Both the position numbers and the translations under genes were made by a program. 64,000 bases of DNA from Closterium sp. NIES-65 (lineage: Eukaryota; Streptophyta; Zygnematophyceae; Desmidiales; Closteriaceae): assembly GCA_948144175.1 (NCBI GenBank), contig CANXME010002308.1:232958-296957 (forward strand). The letters run 5' to 3'. Positions 11,101 through 21,030 of this stretch are shown piece after piece. The notes under the pieces are model-generated. The model was given only the letters and a program-made list of their open reading frames with translations, was not told the DNA's origin and ran no database searches. The first letter of the stretch is position 1; every line of letters begins with the position of its first letter.

Positions 11101-11850
11101 AGGCCCCGTTGCAGACGCTTCACATGGACGTGTGGGGCCCAGCCCGCGTCCGTGGACAGGGTCAGGAGCGCTACTTCCTGCTGGTGGTTGACGACTACTC
11201 GCGTTACACCACAGTCTTCCCCTTGCGCAGCAAGGGTGAGGTCACTGAGGTGTTGATCGACTGGATCCGCGCAGCTCGTCTTCAGCTTCGGAGGAGCTTT
11301 GGCTCTGACTTCCCTGTTTTGCGTCTGCACTCGGACAGAGGCGGAGAGTTCTCCCTGGCCTCCTGAGTGCCTACTGTCGTGTGCGAGGCATCCGTCAGAC
11401 CTTCACGCTTCCGGACTCACCACAGCAGAATGGGATTGCTGAGCGCCGCATTGGCATGGTCATGGACGTCGCTCGTACGTCCATGATGCATGCGGCTGCT
11501 CCCCATTTTCTGTGGCCGTTTGCGGTCAGGTACGCTGCGCACCAGATCAACCTCCACCCCAGGGTCTCTCGACCAGAGACCTCCCCAGCCCTGCTGTGGA
11601 CGGGGAAGGTTGGCGATGCGTCGGCGTTCCGGGTCTGGGGATCTCGGGCGTTTGTTCGCGACCTGTCTGCGGACAAGCTGTCCCCTCGTGCTTCTCCCTG
11701 CGTCTTCCTGGGGTTCCCCCCCGACGCCCCTGGGTGGCAGTTTTACCACCCCACCTCTCGACGTGTTCTGTCCTCCCAGGACGTCACGTTCGACGAGTCG
11801 GTACCCTACTACCGCCTCTTCCCCTACCGCACTCCGTCCCTCCCCCCGCC
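11101..11850 (+). pseudogene. Copia integrase core and C-terminal motif
   Basis: The DDE-type core is recognised by LHMDVWGPARV (first Asp), YFLLVVDDYSRYTTVFPL, RLHSDRGGEF (second Asp) and SPQQNGIAERR (Glu). Downstream, SMMHAAAPHFLWPFAVRYA and SRPETSPALLW are standard Copia integrase signatures. The C-terminal part ends with CVFLGFPPDAPGWQFYHP and QDVTFDESVPYY, the usual GKGY-like and DVTFDE motif. Integrase inserts the cDNA and makes the 5-bp staggered cut seen as CGTGG. The region belongs to the broken pol. Confidence 0.92.
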
Positions 11851-13290
11851 CCCGCTCTTCTTGGTACCAGGTCCCCCCCCGGTAGTCCCCCTCCCCCCTC
11901 AGGGTCCTGCCCCTTCAGGTGTGTCCCAGGTAGACGCGGTCGAGCCTGTCGAGGTCACTGGTGACTCTGGTGCTGCTGCGGGAGCTGAGCCTGAGGGTGC
12001 GGAGTCTGGGGGTGCTGAGCCTGGGGGTACTGTGCCTGGGGGTGCTGAGCCTGGAGGTGTTGAGCCTGGGGGTGCTGTGCCTGGGGGTGCTGAGCCTGGG
12101 GGTGCTGAGCCTGGGGGTGCTGAGCCTGGGGGTGCTGAGCCTGGGGGTGCTGTGCCTGGGTGTGCTGAGCCTGGGGGTGCTGAGCCTGGGGGTGCTGTGC
12201 CTGGGGGTGCTCCGTCTCGCCGAGAGCCACTCCCCCCACAGGAGCTGCGTGAGTGGTTTGCCAGGCGCTGGAGGCGTGCTGCTGGTACTGGTGGTTCTTC
12301 GGCTGCAGAGGGTACTGCTGCCACGCGTCCTGGCGGTGCTCGTACTGTGGGTGCTGGAGCTGCTGGGTCTGAGAGTTCTCCTGGAGCTGGTCCTGCTGAG
12401 GGTGTTGGCGCTGAGCCTGCGGTTGGCGGTCCGACTGACAGTGTTCCTGGTGCTGCTGCTGGAGGTTCTGGAGCTTCTGGTGTTTCTGCTGGAGGTGCTG
12501 CTGGAGTGGGTGCTCCGGACGGGGCTGCTGCTGCTGTTCCTGCTGTTTCTGGTGTCGCCGCGCGGCCCCGACCGTACTTCGTTCCGCTCCTGCAGCAGGT
12601 TCTTGGTCTTGCACCTCCTCCTGCTCCCTTAGAGGGTCCGCAGCCTGTTCGGTCACAGCCACAGCTACAGCCTGCCTCCCCTTTGCCTGCTCCTTCTCCC
12701 TACGCTGGTCCGACTGGAGGTCTTACTGAGCGTCGTGAGCCTGCGTCTCGTCCTGCGTCGCCTGTTCGTACTGAGCGCGCTAGTGGTCGTGGTTCGCGTC
12801 AGCGTCCCCCTCCTGTCCCTGGCACGCACCGGATGTTACTGCGTCCGTCCACTGCTCCTCTGCGTGCCCCTTTGCCTTCTCCTCCTGCTTCCTCTCTTCC
12901 TGCTCTTGCCGACCCTGAGTCGGACTCTCTTCGCGCTGCCAGTCCTACTGTCACGCGTCTCCTTGCTACTGCTGTCACTGACCCTTCCTTCGAGTCGTCT
13001 GCTGCGTCTGCCCTTGTCACTGAGCTTGTCGACTTTGCTGCGCGCTGTCGTCTAGACTACGCTGCTCGTCTTGTCACTGAGTCTGAGTCCGCCTGTCCTC
13101 CGTCCGTCGGGGGTGAGTGTGCCCTTGGCACGGACGTCCTTGAGGACAGGCAGGAGGAGTTCTAGTGTCTAGCCGCTGCTTCACCTCGTCTTGCGTCTGT
13201 ACTGCTAGCCCCTGAGGGAGACCCGGATGCACCAGACATCCCGACTCCGCGCTCTTACGCGGAGGCGATAGAGGGTCCCTACTCCTCTCA
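11851..13290 (+). pseudogene. Long low-complexity linker between integrase and RT
   Basis: About 1.4 kb of Pro-, Gly-, Ala- and Glu-rich sequence separates integrase from reverse transcriptase. It contains a 15-bp minisatellite (separate entry), long Gly-Ala stretches near 12,290-12,560, and Pro-Ser-rich segments. In most Copia elements this spacer is much shorter. No domain is recognised in it. Its right end (YAEAIEGPYSSQWMAAMDAEMASW) leads into the RT domain. Confidence 0.75.
11987..12211 (+). repeat. 15-bp minisatellite encoding (EPGGA)15
   Basis: Fifteen consecutive 15-bp units of GAGCCTGGGGGTGCT and close variants encode Glu-Pro-Gly-Gly-Ala, with Val for Glu in several units. Being an exact multiple of three, the repeat can change copy number without shifting the frame. 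It lies in the integrase-RT linker. Confidence 0.92.
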
Positions 13291-13294
13291 GTGG

Positions 13295-14080
13295 ATGGCA
13301 GCTATGGATGCAGAGATGGCTTCCTGGAAGTCCACAGGCACCTACGTTGACGCTGTTCCCCCTCCTGGGGCGAACATCGTCAGTGGCATGTGGATTTTCA
13401 AGGTGAAGCGGCCGCCGGGTTCTCCACCTGTCTTCAAGGCGCGTTACGTGGCTCGTGGCTTCAGTCAGCGGCAGGGGGTTGACTACTTTCAGACCTTCTC
13501 CCCCACCCCGAAGATAACCACTCTTCGGGTTCTGCTGCACGTTGCTGCTCACCGTGACTACGAGCTGCACTCTCTTGACTTCAGCACTGCTTTCTTGCAG
13601 GGCAGCCTGCACGAGGAGATCTGGCTGCGTCGCCCACCTGGCTTCACTGGGTCTTTCCCTCCTGGTACCCAGTGGAGCCTCCGGCGTCCAGTCTACGGTC
13701 TCCGCCAGGCGCCACGTGAGTGGCACGACACACTGAGGACTACGCTCGCGGCACTTGGGTTTGCTCCTTCTACTGCCGACCCGTCGCTGTTTCTTCGCAC
13801 CGACACCTCTCTGCCGCCGTTCTACATCCTCGTGTACGTCGACAACTTGGTCTTTGCCACAGCTGACACTGCTGGACTCGCCTACGTGAAGTCCGAGCTG
13901 CAGAAGAGACACACGTGCACAGACCTGGGTGAACTGCGCAGCTACCTTGGCTTGCAGATCACCCGGGACAGAGCACGCCGCACCATTACCCTGACTCAGT
14001 CACACATGGTGCAGCAGGTCCTTCAGCGCTTCGGCTTCACGTACTCCTCGCCTCAGGCCACTCCTCTGCCTACTCGCCAC
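13295..14080 (+). pseudogene. Copia reverse transcriptase (RVT_2)
   Basis: The domain opens with MWIFKVKRPPG and FKARYVARGFSQRQGVDYFQ. LHSLDFSTAFLQG carries the first catalytic Asp (codon at 13,577). VYGLRQAPREWH and the YVD-type catalytic box at 13,835 follow, then TDLGELRSYLGLQI. These are the ordered blocks of Copia-type RT, which copies the element RNA to cDNA. It is part of a broken pol gene. The length (about 260 residues) is normal for RVT_2. Confidence 0.95.
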
Positions 14081-14818
14081 TCGCTCTCAGCTCTGCCTTC
14101 GGATGAGTCCGTAGAGTCGAGTGGCCCGTTTGCAGAGCTTGTTGGCTGCCTCATGTACCTGATGACCTGCACACGACCTGACCTCGCATACCCTCTTAGC
14201 ATTCTCGCACGCTTTGTTGCTCCTGGGAGACACCGACCAGAGCACATGGCTGCAGCGAAAAGGGTGTTGCGCTACTTGTGCAGTACGTCGGGCATGGGGC
14301 TAGTGCTTGGAGGGCGCAGTCCAGTGGTCCTCACTGGGCACGCAGACGCTTCTTGGGCTGACGACCAGGCTACGCAGCGGTCGTCACAGGGTTACACCTT
14401 CAGCCTAGGTTCCGGCTCTGTCTCGTGGCGGGCTACCCGCTCGTCTTCTGTTCTCGGCTCCAGTTGTGAGGCTGAGATCTACGCTGGGGCTATGGCTGCA
14501 CAGGAGTTACGCTGGCTCACCTACCTGCTGACCGACCTTGGAGAGCAGCCTCGTTCTCCTCCAGTCCTGTACGTAGACAACAAGGCCATGCTGGCCTTGT
14601 GTCGAGAGCAGCGACTGGAGCACAGAACGAAGCACATTGCTCTCCGCTACTTTCTTGCTCGTGAGCTACAGCAGCGTGGACAGCTACGACTTGCGTACGT
14701 GGCCTCTGAGGCCAACACTGCTGATGTGTTCACCAAGGCACTTGCGCCTTGTGATCATCAGCGTTGTTGCACGCAGTTGGGTCTTGTGGCTGTCTTGCCT
14801 CACTTGCTCTCCTCTTGA
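14081..14818 (+). pseudogene. RT connection and Copia RNase H
   Basis: AELVGCLMYLMTCTRPDLAY and RFVAPGRHRPEHMAAAKRVL form the connection. RNase H follows with GHADASWADD (Asp codon at 14,345), SCEAEIYAGAMAAQELRWL, VLYVDNKAMLAL and HIALRYFLARE, ending near ANTADVFTKAL. RNase H removes the RNA strand after copying. The reading frame ends naturally at 14,818, about 200 bp before the right LTR. Confidence 0.93.
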
Positions 14819-15020
14819 CCTTGCTTGTACCTTCGCCTATATATACTCTTGCTCTTGCTTGCTTGATTCTTGTATATCTCTATATATGATCTTGCATGTA
14901 AACTGGCCTTCTGGCCTTTGAACTTGTGCTCGGAATGCGTGGTGACTTTGTGATCCACCCTGAGCTTTGCTTTGCTTTGCTTGACTGGTCTTGTGACCCC
15001 TTGTTCTCCCCCACTTTGCC
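14819..15020 (+). other. 3' untranslated region of the element
   Basis: About 200 bp without a supported reading frame. It is AT-richer than the coding region, with TATATATA-like words near 14,838-14,848 and 14,880-14,890 and repeated CTTGCTTG and TTTGC words. Confidence 0.7.
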
Positions 15021-15030
15021 TATGGGGGTG
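15021..15030 (+). promoter_or_regulatory. Polypurine-tract-like sequence
   Basis: TATGGGGGTG directly abuts the right LTR, where plus-strand priming takes place. It is short and interrupted by T, so it is assigned from position more than from sequence. Confidence 0.5.
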
Positions 15031-15163
15031 TGTCAGAACATATAGCTTACTTGTTTCTGTAGGCTATAGTGGGGTATCCCATAGGGGGTACAACCCAATT
15101 AGGGTTTCCTATTTGTACCCACTTCATTTCATAGTCATCCACTCCCGTTCATTCAGTTTCACA
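15031..15163 (+). repeat. 3' LTR of the Copia element
   Basis: This is a 133-bp copy of the left LTR with a single T/C difference in the CCACTT(T/C)ATTTC segment. One difference in 133 bp means the insertion is young on any usual clock, although one site is too few for a date. Confidence 0.96.
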
Positions 15164-15168
15164 CGTGG
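15164..15168 (+). repeat. Target-site duplication, right half (CGTGG)
   Basis: CGTGG follows the CA end of the right LTR and matches 7,618-7,622. The next bases continue the hexamer in phase. Confidence 0.8.
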
Positions 15169-16290
15169 ACGTGGTCGTGGACGTCGACGTCGACGTGGTC
15201 GTGGACGTGGACGTGGACGTGGACGTGGTCGTGGACGTAGACGTGGACGTGGACATGGTCGTGGACGTGAACGTGGACGTGGTCGTGGACGTGGACGTGG
15301 ACAAGGACTTGAACGTGGACGTGGACGTGGGCGTGGGCGTGGACGTGGACGTGGACGTGGATATGGACGTGGTCATGGACGTGGACGTGGACGTGGACGT
15401 GGACGTGGTCGTGGACGTGGACGTGGACGTGGTCGTGGACGTGAACATGGACGTGGTCGTGGACGTAGACGTGGACGTGGACAAGGACTTGGACGTGGAC
15501 GTGGACGTGGACGTGGGCGTGGACGTGGACGTGGACGTGGACGTGAACGTGTTCGTGGACGTGGACGTGGATTTGGACGTGGACCTGGACGTGGACGTGG
15601 TCGTGGACGTGGACCTGGACGTGGACGTGGATTTGGACGTGGACGTGGACGTAGAATTGGACGTGGACGTGGATGTGGACGTGGACGTGAACGTGCACGT
15701 GGACGTGGACTTGGACGTGGACGTGCACGTGGACGTGGACTTGGACGTGGTCGTGGACATGGACGTGGACGTCGACGTGGCCATGGACGTGGACATGGTC
15801 GTGGACGTGGACGTGGACGTAGACGTGGACGTGGACATGGACGTGGTCGTGGATGAGGACTTGGACTTGGACGTGGACGTGGACCTGGACATGGACGTGG
15901 ACGTGGACGTGGTCGTGGACGTGGACGTGGTCGTGGACGTGGACGTGGTCGTGGACGTCGACGTGGACGTGGTCGTGGAGGTGGACGTGGACGTGGACGT
16001 GGACGTGGTCGTGGACGTCGACGTGGACCTGGACGTGGACGTGGACGTGGAAGTGGACGTCGACGTGGACGTCGACGTGGACGTGGACGTCGACGTGGTC
16101 GTGGACGTGGACCTGGACGTGGACGTGGACATGGACTTGGAGGACGTAGACGTGGACGTGGTCGTGGACGTGGACGTGGACGTGGATGTGGATGTGGTCG
16201 TGGACGTGGAAATGGACGTGGTCGTGGACGTGAACGTGGACATGGTCGTGGACGTGGACGTGGACAAGGACTTGGACGTGGACGTGGACG
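15164..16290 (+). repeat. Truncated, diverged relative of the 2.33-kb unit
   Basis: The order of rare words (GACAAGGACTTGG, GTTCGTGG, GGATTTGG, GTGCACGTGG, GGCCATGGACGTGGACATGG) also occurs about 1.0 kb further right in the first 2.33-kb copy; for example GGCCATGG lies near 15,778 and 16,796. The copy is shorter and more diverged. The 16-nt palindrome ACGTCGACGTCGACGT is at 15,181-15,196. Confidence 0.7.
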
Positions 16291-19200
16291 TGGGCGTGGG
16301 CGTGGACGTGGACGTGGATCTGGACGTGGTCGTGGACGTGGTCGTGGACATGGACGTGGACGTGGTCGTGGACGTGGACGTCGACGTGGTCGTGGACGTG
16401 GACGTGGACGTGGTCGTGGACGGGAACATGGACGTGGTCGTGGACGTGGACGTGGACGTGGACAAGGACTTGGACGTGCACGTGGACGTGGACGTGGGCG
16501 TGGACATGGACGTGGACGTGGACGTGAACGTGTTCGTGGACGTGGACGTGGACGTGGACGTGGATTTGGATGTGGACGTGGATTTGGACGTGGACGTGGA
16601 CATGGACGTGGACCTGGACGTGGACATGGATGTGGACGTGGACGTGCACGTGGACGTGGACGTGGACGATGACGTGGACGTGGACTTGGACGTGGACGTG
16701 CACGTGGACGTGGACTTAGACGTGGACGTGGTCGTGGACGTGGACGTGGACGTGGACTTGGACGTGGTCGTGGACATGGACGTGGACGTCGACATGGCCA
16801 TGGACGTGGACATGGTCGTGGACGTGGACGTGGACGTAGACGTGGACATGGACGTGGTCGTGGACGAGGACGTGGACGTGGACGTGGACGTGGACGTGGA
16901 CGTGGACCTGGACATGGACGTGGACGTGGACGTGGTCGTGGACGTGGACGTGGTCGTGGACGTGGACGTGGACGTAGTCGTGGACGTGGACGTGGACGTG
17001 GACGTGGACGTGGTCGTGGACGTGGACGTGGACGTGGACGTGGACGTGGACGTGGAAGTGGACGTGGTCGTGGACGTGGACGTGGTCGTGGACGTGGACC
17101 TGGACGTGGACGTGGACGTGGACGTGGAGGACGTGGACGTGGACGTGGTCGTGGACGTGGACGTGGACGTGGACGTGGAGGACGTGGACGTGGACTTGGA
17201 GGACGTGGATGTGGACGTGGACCTGGACGTGGACGTGGACGTCTACGTGGACGTGGTCGTGGACGTGGACGTGGCATGGACGTGGACGTGGACGTGGACG
17301 GACATGGACGTGGATGTGGAGGACGTGGACGTGGACGTGGTCGTGGACGTGGACGTGGACCTGGACGTGGACGTGGGCTTGGACGTGGACGTGGACGTGG
17401 ACGTGGACGTGGTCATGGACGTGGACGTGGCAAGGTCGTGGACATGGACGTGGACGTGGACTTGGACGTGGACGTGGACGTGGACGTGGACGTGGAGGTG
17501 GTCTTGGACGTGGACGTGGTCATGGACGTGGACGTGGACGTGGACGTGGACGTGGACGTGGAAGTGGACGTCGACGTGGACGTCGACGTGGACGTGGACG
17601 TGGACATAGACGTGGTCGTGGATGTGGACCTGGACGTGGACGTGGACGTGGACATGGAGGACGTGGACGTGGACGTGGTCGTGGACGTGGACGTAGACGT
17701 GGACGTGGAGGACGTGGACGTGGACGTGGAGGACGTGGACGTGGACGTGGACCTGGAGGACGTGGACGTGGACGTGGACGTGGACGTCGACGTGGACCGG
17801 GACGTGGACGTGGACTTGGACGTGGACGTGGACGTGGACGTGGTTGTGGACGTGGACGTGGACGTGGACGTGGACCTGAACGTGGACGTGGACTCGGACG
17901 TGGACGTGGACTTGGACTTGGACGTGGACGTGGACATCGACCTGGACGTGGTCGTGGACGTGGACGTGGAAAGGTCGTGGACGTGGACGTGGACGTGGAC
18001 ATGGACGTGGACGTAGACCTGGACGTGGACGTGGACGTGGACGTGGACCTGGACGTGGACGTGGACGTGGTCGTGGACGTGGACGTGGTTGTGTACGTGG
18101 ACGTGGATGTGGTCATGGACGTGGTCGTGGACGTGGTCGTGGACGTGGACGTGGACGTAGACGTGGAGGCGGACGTGGACGTGGACATAGACGTGGACGT
18201 GGTCGTGGACGTGGACGTGGACGTGGTCGTGGACGTGGACTAAGACGTGGACGTGGACGTGGTCGTGGACATGGACGTGGACGTGGACGTGGTCGTGGAC
18301 GTGGACGTGGACCTGGACGTGGACCGGGACGTGGACGTGGACGTGGTCGTGGACGTCGACGTGGACGTGGACGTGGTCGTGGACGTTAACGTGGATGTGG
18401 ACGTGGACGTGGACCTGGACGTGGACGTGGACGTGGACCTGGACGTGGACTTGGACGTGGACGTCGACTTAGATGTGGTCGTGGACGTGGATGTGGAGGT
18501 TGTCGTGGACGTGGACGTGGACGTGGTCGTGGACATGGACGTCGACGTGGACGTGGACATGGACCTGGTCGTGGATGTAGACATGAACGTGGTCGTGGAC
18601 GTGGACGTGGTCGTGGATGTAAACGTAGATGTGGACGTGGGCGTGGACGTGGACGTGGACGTGGATCTGGACGTGGTCGTGGACGTGGTCGTGGACGTGG
18701 ACGTGGACGTGGTCGTGGACGTGGACGTCGACGTGGTCGTGGACGTGGACGTGGACGTGGTCGTGGACGGGAACATGGACGTGGTCGTGGACGTGGACGT
18801 GGACGTGGACAAGGACTTGGACGTGCACGTGGACGTGGACGTGGGCGTGGACATGGACGTGGACGTGGACGTGAACGTGTTCGTGGACGTGGACGTGGAC
18901 GTGGACGTGGATTTGGATGTGGACGTGGATTTGGACGTGGACGTGGACATGGACGTGGACCTGGACGTGGACATGGATGTGGACGTGGACGTGCACGTGG
19001 ACGTGGACGTGGACGATGACGTGGACGTGGACTTGGACGTGGACGTGCACGTGGACGTGGACTTAGACGTGGACGTGGTCGTGGACGTGGACGTGGACGT
19101 GGACTTGGACGTGGTCGTGGACATGGACGTGGACGTCGACATGGCCATGGACGTGGACATGGTCGTGGACGTGGACGTGGACGTAGACGTGGACATGGAC

Positions 19201-21030
19201 GTGGTCGTGGACGAGGACGTGGACGTGGACGTGGACGTGGACGTGGACGTGGACCTGGACATGGACGTGGACGTGGACGTGGTCGTGGACGTGGACGTGG
19301 TCGTGGACGTGGACGTGGACGTAGTCGTGGACGTGGACGTGGACGTGGACGTGGTCGTGGACGTGGACGTGGACGTGGACGTGGACGTGGAAGTGGACGT
19401 GGTCGTGGACGTGGACGTGGTCGTGGACGTGGACCTGGACGTGGACGTGGACGTGGACGTGGAGGACGTGGACGTGGACGTGGTCGTGGACGTGGACGTG
19501 GACGTGGACGTGGAGGACGTGGACGTGGACTTGGAGGACGTGGATGTGGACGTGGACCTGGACGTGGACGTGGACGTCTACGTAGACGTGGTCGTGGACG
19601 TGGACGTGGCATGGACGTGGACGTGGACGTGGACGGACATGGACGTGGATGTGGAGGACGTGGACGTGGACGTGGTCGTGGACGTGGACGTGGACCTGGA
19701 CGTGGACGTGGGCTTGGACGTGGACGTGGACGTGGACGTGGACGTGGTCATGGACGTGGACGTGGCAAGGTCGTGGACATGGACGTGGACGTGGACTTGG
19801 ACGTGGACGTGGACGTGGACGTGGACGTGGAGGTGGTCTTGGACGTGGACGTGGTCATGGACGTGGACGTGGACGTGGACGTGGAAGTGGACGTCGACGT
19901 GGACGTCGACGTGGACGTGGACGTGGACATAGACGTGGTCGTGGATGTGGACCTGGACGTGGACGTGGACGTGGACATGGAGGACGTGGACGTGGACGTG
20001 GACGTGGTCGTGGACGTGGACGTAGACGTGGACGTGGAGGACGTGGACGTGGACGTGGAGGACGTGGACGTGGACGTGGACCTGGAGGACGTGGACGTGG
20101 ACGTGGACGTGGACGTCGACGTGGACCGGGACGTGGACGTGGACTTGGACGTGGACGTGGACGTGGACGTGGTTGTGGACGTGGACGTGGACGTGGACGT
20201 GGACCTGAACGTGGACGTGGACTCGGACGTGGACGTGGACTTGGACTTGGACGTGGACGTGGACATGGACCTGGACGTGGTCGTGGACGTGGACGTGGAA
20301 AGGTCGTGGACGTGGACGTGGACGTGGACATGGACGTGGACGTAGACCTGGACGTGGACGTGGACGTGGACGTGGACCTGGACGTGGACGTGGACGTGGT
20401 CGTGGACGTGGACGTGGTTGTGTACGTGGACGTGGACGTGGTCATGGACGTGGTCGTGGACGTGGTCGTGGACGTGGACGTGGACGTAGACGTGGAGGCG
20501 GACGTGGACGTGGACATAGACGTGGACGTGGTCGTGGACGTGGACGTGGACGTGGTCGTGGACGTGGACTAAGACGTGGACGTGGACGTGGTCGTGGACA
20601 TGGACGTGGACGTGGACGTGGTCGTGGACGTGGACGTGGACCTGGACGTGGACCGGGACGTGGACGTGGACGTGGTCGTGGACGTCGACGTGGACGTGGA
20701 CGTGGTCGTGGACATTAACGTGGATGTGGACGTGGACGTGGACCTGGACGTGGACGTGGACGTGGACCTGGACGTGGACTTGGACGTGGACGTCGACTTA
20801 GATGTGGTCGTGGACGTGGATGTGGAGGTTGTCGTGGACGTGGACGTGGTCGTGGACATGGACGTCGACGTGGACGTGGACATGGACCTGGTCGTGGATG
20901 TAGACATGAACGTGGTCGTGGACGTGGACGTGGTCGTGGATGTAAACGTAGATGTGGACGTGGGCGTGGACGTGGACGTGGACGTGGATCTGGACGTGGT
21001 CGTGGACGTGGTCGTGGACGTGGACGTGGA
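16290..21030 (+). repeat. 2.33-kb higher-order repeat, two copies and a stub
   Basis: Shared landmarks are GGATCTGG (about 16,316, 18,663, 20,987), GACGATGACG (16,665/19,012), GGACGGACATGG with GGCATGG (offset 2,335), GGCAAGGTCG (17,430/19,765), GGAAAGGTCG (offset 2,329) and GGACTAAGACG (18,240 minus a few bases, offset 2,329). The period is therefore 2,329-2,347 bp, differing only by hexamer gains or losses. The third copy stops near 21,030, where unrelated word order begins. The edges are approximate. Confidence 0.85.

Larger units (their letters stand above)
7623..15163 (+). mobile_element. Ty1/Copia LTR retrotransposon, young but broken
   Basis: The element is 7,541 bp long and bounded by two 133-bp direct LTRs (TGTCAG...TTCACA, one mismatch). 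It is flanked by the 5-bp duplication CGTGG. Domain order is gag, protease, integrase, reverse transcriptase, RNase H, which is the Copia order (integrase before RT). A primer-binding-site-like sequence follows the left LTR and a short G-rich tract precedes the right LTR. The near-identical LTRs point to a recent insertion. The coding region nevertheless carries about three interruptions, so this copy looks non-functional as it stands. All parts are collinear, and no other element is inserted in it. Coding GC is high and Gly-, Pro- and Gln-rich segments are unusually long. The Copia call is firm; the lineage within Copia is not determined. Confidence 0.96.

Noticed and set aside
9258-11330. 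Minus-strand open frames of 280-305 codons across gag and protease
   Set aside because: They are shadows of the GC-rich plus-strand coding sequence, without recognisable domains.
11955-12662. Gln/His-rich minus-strand frame opposite the EPGGA repeat
   Set aside because: It is the reverse translation of the minisatellite and Gly/Ala-rich linker. Composition explains it fully.
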